Source: Clytia hemisphaerica
Lineage: Eukaryota; Cnidaria; Hydrozoa; Leptothecata; Clytiidae
NCBI GenBank assembly: GCA_902728285.1
Contig: CACVBU010000975.1
Span: 990,193 to 1,054,192, forward strand
Length of the DNA stretch: 64,000 nt
Direction of reading: 5' to 3'
The translations under genes were made by a program, and so were the position numbers. The notes under the pieces are model-generated. The model was given only the letters and a program-made list of their open reading frames with translations. It was not told the DNA's origin and did not search any database. This document shows positions 1-10,789 of the stretch, in pieces. How positions within the stretch are numbered: the stretch's first letter is position 1; each line of letters opens with the position of its first letter.

Positions 1-1356
1 AAAAACGTGGGTAGGAAAACCTTTTTAATTTTTTAAAATGGGATCAGGGTGCACTGCATTTGAGGAGTAATGTCTTACTTGTGAGAAGTTTATTTGAACC
101 TTGTACGCATGTCAAGAAAAATTTGCTTTATACTATGCTTCTCACAGGAAATCGCTCTGAGAGAAACGTACTAATAGTGAGAAACAACTTTTAGATATAA
201 ATAAAAAGTATAAAAAGGGTATGAAAAATCTTTAAATCTCAGATGAAATGTGAATCAAGGCATACTACTAGTTAAAGAGACAAAATAGGTTCGCATGGTA
301 TTGTCTTGTTTACTTTTTACACGGTACATTTAACAAAACTTCTAATGTAAATAAATTTTTCAAAATGACTACGCCAAGACATTATTTTTGATTTTTTGAC
401 GTCAATTAATTTTAAAAACCACTGCATTGCAAAAATATTCTTTATTTAACGAACGAACTTAGTGACTGACTGATCAAGGACCTCCCCCCCCCAACTGGTC
501 ACAATCCACCGGACCTGGTCAGGACCGCCACCCCCCCCCAACTGAACAAGAATCCACCCGAGCTAGTCAAGAATCTACCCCCCAACTGGTCAACAATCCA
601 CCCGACCTGCAGGGACCTGCCCCAAACTGTCAACTATCCCCCGAAGCAGAGTTTACCCAACTGGTCAAAAATCCACCCACCCGGTCAAGGACCGCCCTCC
701 AACTGGACAAGATCCACTCGAGCTAGTCAAGATTCTACCCCCCCAACTGCTAACATCCACCCGACTTGGTCAAGGACCGGCCCCAAACTGGTCGACAATC
801 CACCCGACCTGGTAAGGGTCTGCCTCTCAACTGTTCAACTATCCACCCAGCTAGTCAAGAGTCTTACCCCCCCCCACTGGTCAACAATCCACCCGACCTG
901 GTCAAGGACCTGCCCCCAAACTGTCAACTATCCGCTCGCCTGTCAAGGAACTGCCCCCCAAACTGGTCAAAAATGAAAGACCCCCCACATCCACACCGGG
1001 TCAGGAAAGTCGGCTTTGCTATTAAGCGATTTTCCCGAGAAGGAAGATAAGATAAGATAAGCTAATGGGAAATCTCCGTCATAAAGGAAAAAAAAGTATA
1101 AGGGATGAGCATCACGGAAGACCTCTGTAGATCCGAAACCGCGAATGCTATAAAGAACGTCCCAGCAGGCTAAAGTCGAAATCGTAATCTCACCACGAAG
1201 AGTTCATTTGGAGAGCCCGAGGATCCTCAAAAAAGGATTCGACCTAAAGAAGGTTTACAAAAAACGACACTAAACAACAGCCAAACCAACGTAACACACA
1301 ACAACCCCAACCAGCCAATAAGGCCAAACAAAATGATAACGACGATAGCTCAAATG
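1..1356 (+). mobile_element. Non-LTR retroelement 5' region, copy A (deletion-rich)
   Basis: This stretch aligns along its whole length with 8520-10000: the same leader, the same C-rich minisatellite with variant units in the same order, and the same short coding segment. Copy A differs mostly by single-base deletions, including within homopolymers, so its reading frame is scrambled. Homology ends at about 1356, after which copy A continues into more element sequence (endonuclease start at about 1401-1439) while copy B runs into unrelated DNA. The left end is cut by the window edge. Confidence 0.7.
480..1000 (+). repeat. C-rich minisatellite in retroelement leader, copy A
   Basis: Irregular tandem units combine an ACTGGTCAACAATCCACC core with GACCTGGTCAAGGACCTGCC and a run of C. 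Units vary in length and several cores are shortened. The same order of variant units appears at 9020-9640, so the two arrays were copied as blocks rather than expanded independently. The open frame through the array is not a credible protein. Confidence 0.8.
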
Positions 1357-2299
1357 AAAACCCATCAAAAAAACATGAAAACCACAGAACAACCCCAACA
1401 ATTAGAGAACTTAGGATAATTTACACAAACGCTGACCAATGAAATAAAAAATATACTATCGGGGCATTAAGCGTGGATATTTGCCTTCTAAAGTATCAAC
1501 TCTTCTCAGTGGAAGAATTTAAAGAGACCTTAGGTGGCTGAAAGCTAAAAAGTTTGAATATGGAAAGTGTCACTATGTTGGTCTATATTAAAATGTAAAA
1601 TTAACCCATAATGAGCGATTCATAGAGGCCCATGTGTCCGCACGGTGGCGCGATTTGTAAAAAATATTATTTATTTGGGGTCTTATTATGGCGAAAATCT
1701 AAAAACAAAACACGAACATTTGGATAAATGCACTTCAGAAATGGCCGAAGTCTTGTGGACTTGAGGAGAAAAGGAGAAAAATCTGAATATGAACCATATA
1801 ATTTGAACACTTATTTGGACATTTTATGTAGAGATACGCGACGAAAGAATATGGCACTGATTACGACCTGACTCGCTGATAATAAAGCAAAGTCTTTGCA
1901 AAAGAGCCGAAAATACAATTTTTGTAAAGAACCTTATACTGATAATATTGTTTGAAAGTTTGGATAATGGATGAAGTTATTCAGTACTAAATAGTAGTAC
2001 TGAACTTACTTAAATATTAGTACTTATATCAGTTATTTGGGGGGGTGTTCGATCAATGCAAAGTAGCTTTCTTTTGGTGTACCAATACCTCCAACACAAA
2101 CTTTTATCAAAATTGCACTGTAAATATTAATCAGAATGATGAAGTCAAGCAGAAAGTCAAACGCCGAAGACGAGAAGCTATTATTAGCGTCGGAAGATTC
2201 GGACTGATCTCACCTATTTTTTATAGGAATTTTCGTGATTATTTTTTTAATTTGAATTATATAATCGAAATCGTTTTATGCAATCGTAACCTTAAATTT
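1357..2299 (+). other. Decayed retroelement body, then nothing recognisable
   Basis: Bases 1401-1439 translate to IRELRIIYTNADQ, which resembles the start of the AP-endonuclease domain of non-LTR retrotransposons, and a stop follows at once. Beyond about 1450 the frames are broken and no further motif is seen. An 85-codon plus-strand frame at 2045-2302 has no recognisable content. Confidence 0.4.
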
Positions 2300-3213
2300 T
2301 AGTAGGGCCACTATGGCGCGAAAGCTTCGTGGCAGCAGCTTGTGCAAAGGGATTTTTATGATTGAATATTTCTTGAATGGAGATCAAATTTGAGAGGTGG
2401 GGCCGGGTGTGACCACAGGCCATGGAAACTGACTCATTGGTTCTATGGCAACAAAATAAAAAGTCGTCAAATTGAAAAATTTTTGTTTCAGTCGAAAAGC
2501 TGAAAAACTGATAAAGAAAAGGGCACAACCTATATGAAAGAATATATCAGGAGATATTAAGAAATAAGGCAAAATGAGTCATAAAACGATGACGTCAGCA
2601 AAAAATAAAATTTGCCAAATCAAAACTTTTGGTTTTTTGGAAAGAATACCTTCCAGTGAACAAAAACTTATTAAAAAAGTCTGAAATCCTTTTTAAGAAG
2701 TCTATGAGCCAAATTGATATTTTAAATTTTGCCTGTAAGTGTTGGGCAGCTCCACCTTCGAAGGCAAAAATGAATTGTCAATTTTGGCCAATATACTTTT
2801 TTTAACGAATTTTCAAACGTTTTGTAATATATTATGTCTGGAGGGCTTTTTTCCAAAAAACAAAAATTTTCGAATTTTGGAATTTTTTATTTTTCGATGA
2901 CGTCATCGTTTTAGACGTCATTGCCTTATTTCTTTAATATCTCCTATCTCCTGATATATTCATTTTCAGATATAGGTTGTGACCTTTTCTTTTCAGTTTT
3001 TCATGCTCTTTCGACTGAAACAAAAAATTTCAATTTTGGACGACTTTTTATTTTGGTTGCCATAGTACCAATGACGTCAGTTTCCATGGCACGGGTGGTC
3101 ACACCCGGCCCCCCCTCTTAAATTTTGATCTTCTACATTCAAGGAACAATATTCAATCATAAAATCCCTTTGCACAAGCTGCTGCACACGGGAAGACATA
3201 GTGGCCTCTACTA
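2300..3213. mobile_element. Fold-back MITE with ~360-bp terminal inverted repeats
   Basis: The left arm (about 2300-2657) and right arm (about 2837-3213) are inverted copies. The left end reads TAGTAGGGCCACTAT and the complement of the right end reads TAGTAGAGGCCACTAT. The similarity continues through GCAGCAGCTTGTGCAAAGGG and GGGCCGGGTGTGACCAC. The spacer is about 180 bp and there is no transposase frame. No clear target duplication was found, so the superfamily is not assigned. Confidence 0.85.
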
Positions 3214-4282
3214 TATCTTTTTTTTGATGTTGTAGTTATATTACAGTGTTTTTAATCACTATAAATTAAATTACATCTTTCGCTTTTTTCTTTGATTATA
3301 AGTTCGAATCCAAAAAAAAATATAAGAAGGATCATGCTTTTTTATGAATTTAGTCCTCATAAATTCGCTTTGTGTACAAAAGTTGCATTGCAATTCGAAT
3401 TCAAATTTTTTCCCTTTTTCTAAAAAAAACTATGATTAGTAATGATGATTACTGACGATTACCTCGGAATCGTATGTTTTGTCGTGCAATTAACGATTAA
3501 TCACTGGTAACAAAAGGAGAAAATACCGTAATTTGCTAATTACTATTACGTTAATTGCACTCCAACCATACGATTACTAGTACTAACCAACATATTTATC
3601 TTACGCAACCCTTAATCAATCTTTAGTGTATAGGGAGCATCTGGTCAAAGTTTGGTGCTTTGTTCCCAAAAAAGTAAATTTGGTTTCACCTAAGACAATT
3701 CGGGCTGAATGTTCTGAAAAGAATGGAGATAAATGAAAAACTAAAACGAACGAATAAAGAAATTTTTGCACACGTTTTTCCTTTTTCTTATGGTACCGTT
3801 TCGTACTTTTTAAAATGAATGAATGAGCGAATGGTATATAAGAACACACGAAACTGTCCAAAAGAAAGTTATTTGGGAGATAGAGTTCGTACAGATAGCA
3901 CAAATCGAAGACGAGGCAGTTTTAACTTACGAGCTCATCCAAAGAGGACTGAAGTGCAAAAATAGAAGGAAACATGAGTATGATGTCGACATGCAATTGT
4001 CCTTTAACGATAAACGCTGGTAGGTTCACAATTGTTACCGCTGTTACCCTTTTGGGCTTTGTTTGTTATTTCGTAAGTGAAAAACTGATTGATGACGGGG
4101 GTTATCATTGAAACTTGAAACGATAATTAGGGCGAAAAATACCTCAGCTCACAATGTTCTAAAATTATAGAGCTTGGTGCAGGTAGATTAGTCTGACACA
4201 GAATGTTATAAACAGTCTGTGTGTGAACCCTTGTTGACAGACTTTCTGAACTTTGGAAACCCAGGCAAACACACATAATTAC
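3214..4282. other. Non-coding; nothing recognised
   Basis: AT-rich sequence with short overlapping frames on both strands (3616-4023). None has a domain, a plausible splice context or biased composition. Its last 8 bases (4275-4282) are the left target duplication of the next element. Confidence 0.5.
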
Positions 4283-5024
4283 CAGTAGCGGCCTGGCTTA
4301 ATTTTCTTGGTGGTGCAAACAATGAAATTGGCGCCCCTGGTATTTTTGTCCTTATTTGCGCCCTCCACCATTAAGTGAAAATATGAAACTGTAAGAGCAG
4401 TGACTGGTTGAAAGTAACGCCCGGAATCTCTGAGTTAACAAACTTTTACTTATACGAAGGTGGTGGTAATAATAACTTGATATCTATTTCCTTGTAATTT
4501 CTTGGTGTTACTTTACTCTTCATTAAAGATCAATGGCTGAAAGAGGCCCTAAAATTCCGAAAGTTGGCAGGAATAAGGGTTCTTTGTAATTCTGGCGCCG
4601 CAGGCAAAAAAAATTGGTGTAAGAAAGGTCAAACAGCTCAAAAGATATATCAAAAAGGAGAAAGTTAGTCCGCATAAGACCACAAAAACCACGTCGAGCA
4701 GTTTCGATCAATCTCTCATTTTGGGGGTAAGCATCCTCTTTAACCCCTGGTGGATACACAACATTTCTCTTGCTTTGACTTTTCGCAATTCAATGTTGAT
4801 ATTAGATTTGAAAAAATTCGTAAAATAAAAGGAAGCGCCGCAGGCGAAAAAAAATTTACATTGCACTTATAGAAGGCACTAAAAACGTGTCAAAGGGCGC
4901 CAAATCGCCCAACCAAAGATCAAAAAGATTTTTGGCGCCCCCTTGAAAAGCTTTTTTGGCGCCCCTCTCAGGTCTTTCTGGGTGGTGCACTGCACACCCT
5001 GCACCCCCTGCCAGGCCGCCACTG
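4283..5024. mobile_element. Non-autonomous hAT transposon with 8-bp target duplication
   Basis: The 742-bp element starts CAGTAGCGGCCTGGC (4283-4297) and ends GCCAGGCCGCCACTG (5010-5024). These are inverted with one mismatch and match the hAT-type CAGNGGCGG terminus. Perfect 8-bp duplications ATAATTAC flank it at 4275-4282 and 5025-5032, the hAT target length. Inside are two related segments containing GCGCCGCAGGC (about 4595 and 4836) and several GGCGCCCC motifs, but no transposase frame. The intact target duplication implies fairly recent movement using a transposase supplied from elsewhere. Confidence 0.93.
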
Positions 5025-5337
5025 ATAATTACCTTACCATAAAAACTCTTTCACAAGCTCTAAAAGACTTTCAAAACTACTAAAAACTACATCAAAACAT
5101 CAGCCACATGTATTTAGACTTCCAGCCAACAGCCATTTTGTTTCGAAATGAATCTATGTTTTCATTTTCATTTGTTTTCCTTTTTTCTGCAGAGTCAGTT
5201 TTTTCCATAAATTATGCGCGCGCATCGAAATTATCAAAATGCCCTCGAAAATACTGCTAGATAATACGCCGAAAGCTGGCCAATCAGGCCGAACCTGCAT
5301 TGCAGGGAAAAATCTCCCTGCAGGCGAGTTACCTGTG

Positions 5338-5400
5338 CCAAGCGTTAAACCAGCAGCAAAAATATCATAAACTAGACCGTGAAAAAAGTTTAACGCTTGG
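5338..5400. repeat. Perfect 13-bp inverted repeat (stem-loop)
   Basis: CCAAGCGTTAAAC at 5338-5350 is exactly inverted at 5388-5400 around a 37-nt loop. The adjoining GGATTCCCAGGCTACC recurs at about 33248-33263, so this may be the end of a dispersed MITE. A smaller hairpin (CCTGCA / TGCAGG) lies just upstream. Confidence 0.55.
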
Positions 5401-6754
5401 ATTCCCAGGCTACCTTCGGAGATGCTTTTAACTTTTTGAGTTTTAAGCCTAAAAATGTCCTTTAACATGTTCTTATTTTCGCCATTTTTGAATATATTTT
5501 TGTCCATGCATTTTCCTAAGAAATTGGTGTTTTAGAGTCCACGAAAGCCTTAAAATGTTCTTAACTTAACTTGTTTTTGATATTTTGACCATCGAAGCCT
5601 TTTATGTTCTTATATAGTTTGTTCATATAAAAAAACGTGTATCCCCCCGGAATAGTAGTCAATTTTTTTTATTTCACGTCGTTTATATGCGAGTCGGCTT
5701 AAAAGCTAAGTGTCCCGCCCCGACCCGATCACTGACCTTTCTAAACCCTACCTCCAGGGTCTATATAAAGCTCAGCAGCCCCGAACCTCTTATATAAATA
5801 CCCCCCTGTGATACATAAATAAAATTCTTATAAATAAAAACCATCACTTTATCTTTTTTTATAAGAAAACTGGTTTATAGAAAGATGTCATAAACTGTTT
5901 CTTCTTATAAAATAATTATAACATTATTATTTTACAGATGGTTTTCCTCTAATCTACTCTATTTTATCAATTGTATTTGAAAATTAATTCCCCGTCTTCC
6001 CCTTATCTTAGAAATCAACACACGAAGGAGTGTTGTTTACAGAACACATCTGTGAAAAATTAATATCTTCTCTCTTTTCTCTTCAACTTTCTTTTCTATT
6101 ATCTATGGGACCGCATATCCACGAGAGACCCTATTTTAAAGAAAAACCCTATTTTAAAAACAGTGCTCGAATGAACTCTCCAATACCAACAAATATGATA
6201 CAAAACAGACAAAACATTCAAACAAACAACTATACGTACCAAGAGTAAGCACTCTCTAGGGCCCGCGAGCCACCCGTCATCTTTACCAAAGAAGAAATAG
6301 TGTTGATCAGACACTATTTCGTACATAAAAAAAAACAGAGACAAGGGATTAAAATAAAACAAATTGTAAACAAAAAAGTTTAAAATTTCTGACCATACAG
6401 TGAAGTACAGCAGAAAGAAAGAGAAGAAGTTGAAAGGTTGACCGAGAGCCCGGTTCGGAACCCCGTAACCGAGTGGCCGTACACATTGGAAACAAATTAG
6501 GAAATGAGACAAACTCAACAAACTTAGACACAAACTACAAATATACTTTAAGACCCGAAAGTCTTCAAATATTAAAGTTATGTTACTATGTTATGTTAAT
6601 TCCAAAATTAGCCTAATTGCAAGCTCGTTGTCAGTATCCTATTTGTTCTACTTCTTTTTATACAATCTGGATAGAGCTTGACTGCTGGTCCTAAAGGAGG
6701 CAGGTTCATCAAAAAGTGGAAATGTCATGAATCGCAAAAATTAAATTGACTTTT
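5401..6754. other. Intergenic; TATA-like motif only
   Basis: A TATATAAA box lies at about 5762-5769 and TATATAAATA at about 5792-5801, but no gene or LTR structure follows. Open frames at 6030-6248 and 6099-6533 overlap on opposite strands and have no domain. A GGTTCGGAACC motif at about 6453 resembles a pol III B box, but no tRNA folds around it. Confidence 0.4.
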
Positions 6755-7540
6755 AGCCACCATTTAATGGTCAAAGCACCACCTAATGGTCGAACCACCA
6801 CCTCATGATCAAACCACCACCTAATGGTCAAAAAACCACTTAATAGTCAAACCACTTAATATTCAAACCACCACCTAATTGTCGAACCACCACCTAATGG
6901 TTCAACCACCACCTAATGGTCAAACCACCACTTAATGGTCGAACCACCACCTCATGATCAAACCATCACCTAATGGTCAAACCACCACCTAATGGTCAAA
7001 AAACCACTTAATAGTCAAACTACCACCTAATGGATGTACCACCACCTAATGGTCAAACCACCACTTAATGGTCGAACCACCACCTAATGGTCAAACCACC
7101 ACCTAATGGTCAAACCACCACCTAATGGTCAAACCACCACTTAATAGTCAAACTACCACCTAATGGTCAAACCACCACTTAATGGTCGAACCACCACCTC
7201 ATGATCAAACCACCACCTAATGGTCAAACCACTTAATAGTCAAACCACCACCTAATGGTCAAACCACCACCTAATGGTCAAACCACCACCTGATGGTTGC
7301 ACCACCACCTAATGGTTGAACCACCGACCGAAATGATTAAACTACCAATGGAAATGATTGGAGCACTCAATATAATGGTGCAAAGACCAAACAAAACGAT
7401 CAAAGCGCCGAACATTATGGCCAAAACACCAAGTAAAACGGTTAAAATACCGGAAAAAAACGGTACAAGCACCGACCAAAATGATTGAACCACCGACCAA
7501 AATGATTGAACCACCGAACAAAACAATCAACCTACTGAGT
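6755..7540. repeat. 19-bp minisatellite with diverged flank
   Basis: The consensus AAACCACCACCTAATGGTC repeats with few changes from about 6755 to 7320. From about 7320 to 7540 it grades into a looser ~21-bp period (for example ACCACCGACCAAAATGATTG) in which units differ at many positions. Frames run through it on both strands because stops are rare in the unit. These repetitive frames are not credited as genes. Confidence 0.95.
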
Positions 7541-8519
7541 GAAACAGCAAGACAACCGAGCTATCATGCGGATGAACTTCTGTTTGAACTATTTTCTCAA
7601 TCTTTAATCAGAAAATCTATTAGTCTACAAAATACAACACCCCTGTCTCACAGCTATATTGTATCATCAAAACTACCTTAACTACTTCAAAATTCAGAGT
7701 TTGTTTATCAAAAATTTGAATTGAAGCGTGTATCCTGCATTCAAAGCAAAAGAAAATTCGAAGAGAAAGAAAGAAAAAAAACAAGTTTGATTTCGATTGG
7801 ATACTCGTGTTTTCAATCATAGTTCCATGCAACCTGTTATATTTTTTAAGTTCGAAACGAGTGCAAATCTATTTCTTATTTTCTGATGATCACACAACAC
7901 TGGCCCATAAACTTAAAACATGAGGAAAGAAAGGGACCAATCAGAACCGAAAACAACAGAACAACAAAAGCATTAAAAAAATGAGATGGTAAGACAGTAT
8001 TTTCTAGAGTACCTTTTTGACAATCCTTACCGTTTTATCTTCCCATTATGAGCTTTAAGGTAAAATGCTCTGATGGGCTTCATATTGTAGAGGGCGGAAA
8101 TCACTTTATAATGACCCCGCCCTTAAATTTACTAAATCTTAGATTTGACTATAAGTCGCTTTTTAATAGAAGCTTGTCTCGGTACATTTTGAGTTTTCCT
8201 CATTTTATTTGATTCACTTTTTCATTATATTCCAGGAGAAAGTTGCTGAAGTACAAACGATTGAAGTAGACATAAAGAATCAAGCATAGAGCTAGACATA
8301 AAGAATCAAGCATATTTCTGTTGACTGAAAGGGGTGTTTTATTCGATGGGACGTTTATTCTGGTTTATTCGAGATAATATGGTATCCAAGTCATCTGTGA
8401 TATGAATACCGTTTACATGTCGCTACCTATCGGGAAGAAGTTACTGAAGTACAAACGATTGAAGTAAACAAGGCACCTGTGAAAAAGAAAAAAAGGAAGG
8501 AAGACAAAGTTTCGGTCCA
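7541..8519. other. Non-coding with a duplicated short segment
   Basis: The sequence CTGAAGTACAAACGATTGAA occurs at about 8246 and again at about 8443, the first following a good TTCCAG acceptor. A 24-bp stretch (TAGACATAAAGAATCAAGCA and flanks) is repeated at about 8269 and 8292. No complete gene was seen. Confidence 0.4.
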
Positions 8520-8607
8520 GAAAAACGTGGTAGGGAAAACCTTTTTGAATTTTTATAAAATGGGATCCAGGGTTGCACTGCAAAAACCCAAAAAATTTGA
8601 GGAGTAA
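8401..8607 (+). CDS. Possible terminal exon, lysine-rich tail
   Basis: An open frame runs from just after a stop at 8398-8400 to TAA at 8605-8607. It includes VTEVQTIEV, a basic cluster VKKKKRKEDK and VGKTFLNFYKMGSR. Composition looks protein-like and the basic cluster could be a nuclear localisation signal. No acceptor was placed confidently and no family is recognised. The end of this frame lies inside the block shared with copy A, where the frame is destroyed by indels. It could be chance or the 3' end of a captured gene. Confidence 0.22.
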   Translation, partial: YEYRLHVATYREEVTEVQTIEVNKAPVKKKKRKEDKVSVQKNVVGKTFLNFYKMGSRVALQKPKKFEE

Positions 8608-9019
8608 TGTCTTACTTGTGAGAAGTTTATTTGAACTTGTACGCATGTCAAGAAAAATTTGCTTTATACTATGCTTCTCACAGGAAATCTGCTTCTGAGT
8701 AGAAACGTACTCAACTAGTGAGAAACACTTTTAGGATATAAATAAAAAGTATCAAAAAGGGTATGAAAAAGATCTTTACATTCTCAGATGAGAATGTGAA
8801 ATCAAAGGCATACTACTAGTAATAAAGAGACAAAATATTGGTTCGCATGCGTATTGTCTTGTTTACTTTTTACTACGGTACATATTAACAAAACTTCTAA
8901 TGTAAATAAATTTTTCAAAATGACTACGCGCAAGAAACAATTATTTTTTGATTTTTTGACGTCAATTAATTTTAAAAAACCACTGCATTGCAAATAAATA
9001 TTCTTTATTTAACGAACGA

Positions 9020-9640
9020 ACTTAGTGACTACCTGATCAAGGACCTGCCCCCCCCCCCCCAACTGGTCAACAATCCACCTGACCTGGTCAAGGACCTGCC
9101 CCCCCCCCCCAACTGAACAAGAATCCACCCGAGCTAGTCAAGAATCTACCCCCCAACTGGTCAACAATCCACCCGACCTGGTCAGGGACCTGCCCCCAAA
9201 CTGGTCAACTATCCACCCGAGCAAGTCAAGAGTTTACCCCCAACTGGTCAAAAATCCACCCGACCTGGTCAAGGACCTGCCCTCCAACTGGACAAGAATC
9301 CACTCGAGCTAGTCAAGATTCTACCCCCCCCCCCCCAACTGCTCAACAATCCACCCGACTTGGTCAAGGACCTGCCCCCAAACTGGTCGACAATCCACCC
9401 GACCTGGTCAAGGGTCTGCCTCTCAACTGTTCAACTATCCACCCGAGCTAGTCAAGAGTCTACCCCCCCCCAACTGGTCAACAATCCACCCGACCTGGTC
9501 AAGGACCTGCCCCCAAACTGGTCAACTATCCGCTCGACCTGGTCAAGGAACTGCCCCCAAACTGGTCAACAATCCACCCGACCTGGTAAAGAATCTCCCC
9601 CCCCACAACTAGCCAACAATCCACCCGACCTGGTCAAGGA
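9020..9640 (+). repeat. C-rich minisatellite in retroelement leader, copy B
   Basis: Same array as 480-1000 with fuller units. CCACCCGACCTGGTCAAGGA alternates with CTGCC, a C run and ACTGGTCAACAAT. Some units carry GAGCTAGTCAAGA instead of GACCTGGTCAAGG. Such repeats are known in 5' leaders of some retroelements; a promoter role here is only inference. Confidence 0.85.
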
Positions 9641-9672
9641 AAGTCGGCTTTGCTATTAAGCGATTTTCCGCG

Positions 9673-9966
9673 ATGAAGGAAGATAAAGATAAAGATAAGC
9701 TAATGGGAAATCTCCCGTCACTAAAGGGAAACGAAAAGTATAAGGGCATGAGCATCACGGAAGACCTCTGTAGATCCGACCGCGAATGCTATAAAGAACT
9801 GTCCCAGCAGGCTAAAGATCGAAATCGTAATCTCACCACGAATGAGTTCATTTGGAGAGTCCGAGGATCCTCAAAAAATGGATTCGACCTAAAGAAGGTT
9901 TACAAAAAAACGACACTAAACAACAGCCAAACCAACGTAACACACAACAACCCAACCAGCCAATAA
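9673..9966 (+). CDS. Short ORF upstream of retroelement endonuclease (97 aa)
   Basis: The predicted protein begins MKEDKDKDKLMGNLPSLKG and contains LSQQAKDRNRNLTTNEFIW and RVRGSSKNGFDLKKV. The EFIWRVRG-type segment is of a kind I associate with the region just before the endonuclease in cnidarian-like non-LTR retrotransposons. Copy A supports this: its equivalent is followed within about 100 bp by an endonuclease-like start. The ATG lies just after the minisatellite. It ends in TAA about 35 bp before the element breakpoint, so this is at most an N-terminal fragment. Family assignment is from memory and moderate. Confidence 0.45.
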   Translation: MKEDKDKDKLMGNLPSLKGNEKYKGMSITEDLCRSDRECYKELSQQAKDRNRNLTTNEFIWRVRGSSKNGFDLKKVYKKTTLNNSQTNVTHNNPTSQ

Positions 9967-10001
9967 GGCCAAACAAAAATGATAACGACGATAGCTCAAA
10001 G

Positions 10002-10789
10002 CAACAGTCAGCAACATTCTGTTGGAAATTCGTCAATTCTCCTATCTTCAGTTTTCCATACACTCCTTCTCCAACCACGGTAGGCAACAGCTTCAGCTCT
10101 TCTTCTTTGAATTCGATAGGTTTGACTTTTATCATTTGATTCATATTGACACGTTTGTTTAGAGTGGAATCAACGGCAGTTTTTGGTAGACTGTATCTGG
10201 ACAAAATTTGAGTTGAATTAGGTTTCAACGAGTGAAGTCTCCTTGTAAGAAGAGCATTTCTGCTTTCAAGTTCCCTTATTCTTCTCTCTTTTTCCAAATC
10301 TTTCTCAATTTTCTCCATGAATTGTGCTTTCTTCTTTTCCTTTTGTTTTTCTTTGTACTTGGCTTTTTTCTTTTTCTTTCCTTCGGTAGAGCGGGTATGG
10401 GTTGTTCTGAAATTTCAAGAATAGCAGAAAATAGAATACTTTTAAAACTGACAAGACATTTTTTTCTTGATAGTTTATTGGCCCTGAACACCTGTACACA
10501 TAATCTTTGTTAATTAAGTCATATGTTTTCCTCAATTCAAATGTTCCTAGTGTTACTAGATCTATAAAGATTAAAAAAAAGTAGTAAAGATGCAAGCGTT
10601 GGAAACACTTCTACAAATCAATTTGAACTGACTGCATAGCTATATTGAATAGTTTATTGCTTCTTACTTGTATTGACGTTTTTTCGTATTGATCTTCGAG
10701 CCAGCTCCATTATCATTTTTGTTATCATCATCAGATATTTTGGTTACTTCGGTAACAGATTGAGTATTGACAGTTGGATGTACAGACAT
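10002..10789 (-). pseudogene. Kinase-like gene, first two exons only
   Basis: Exon 1 (10668-10789) starts MSVHPTVNTQSV and ends at a GTAAG donor. Exon 2 (about 10012-10406) follows a TTTCAG acceptor and joins in phase. The product has a Lys/Glu-rich coiled-coil segment (MEKIEKDLEKERRIRELES) and then VVGEGVYGKLKIGEL, which matches the glycine-rich ATP loop GxGxxG of protein kinases. The segment that should carry the catalytic lysine and the rest of the kinase fold is missing because retroelement copy B begins at about 10000. It is most likely a truncated kinase-like gene or gene fragment. The kinase call rests on one motif, so the family is not named. Confidence 0.5.

Larger units (their letters stand above)
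8520..10000 (+). mobile_element. Non-LTR retroelement 5' region, copy B (3'-truncated)
   Basis: This is the cleaner copy of the block at 1-1356: leader, minisatellite (9020-9640) and a short frame (9673-9966). Homology with copy A stops at about 9999-10000 after ATAGCTCAAA, and the next bases belong to a kinase-like exon on the opposite strand. The breakpoint therefore removes the 3' part of the element, unlike the usual 5' truncation of non-LTR copies. Confidence 0.7.

Noticed and set aside
2045..2528. Opposing open frames before and inside the fold-back MITE
   Set aside because: They follow the inverted-repeat sequence, overlap on both strands and show no domain.
3616..4023. Overlapping frames of 95 and 66 codons
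   Set aside because: No splice context, domain or composition signal on either strand.
5154..5507. 117-codon minus-strand frame
   Set aside because: It runs through hairpin-forming repeat sequence and matches no family; stops are simply rare there.
6030..6533. Frames on both strands and a B-box-like motif near 6453
   Set aside because: Hydrophobic low-complexity translation, and no tRNA cloverleaf can be formed around the motif.
7278..7530. Repeat-encoded proteins in the 19-bp minisatellite
   Set aside because: Frames are open because the unit lacks stops, and they exist on both strands.
10232..10595. Hydrophobic plus-strand frame and alternative basic minus-strand frames
   Set aside because: They are shadows of the Lys-rich kinase-like exon.
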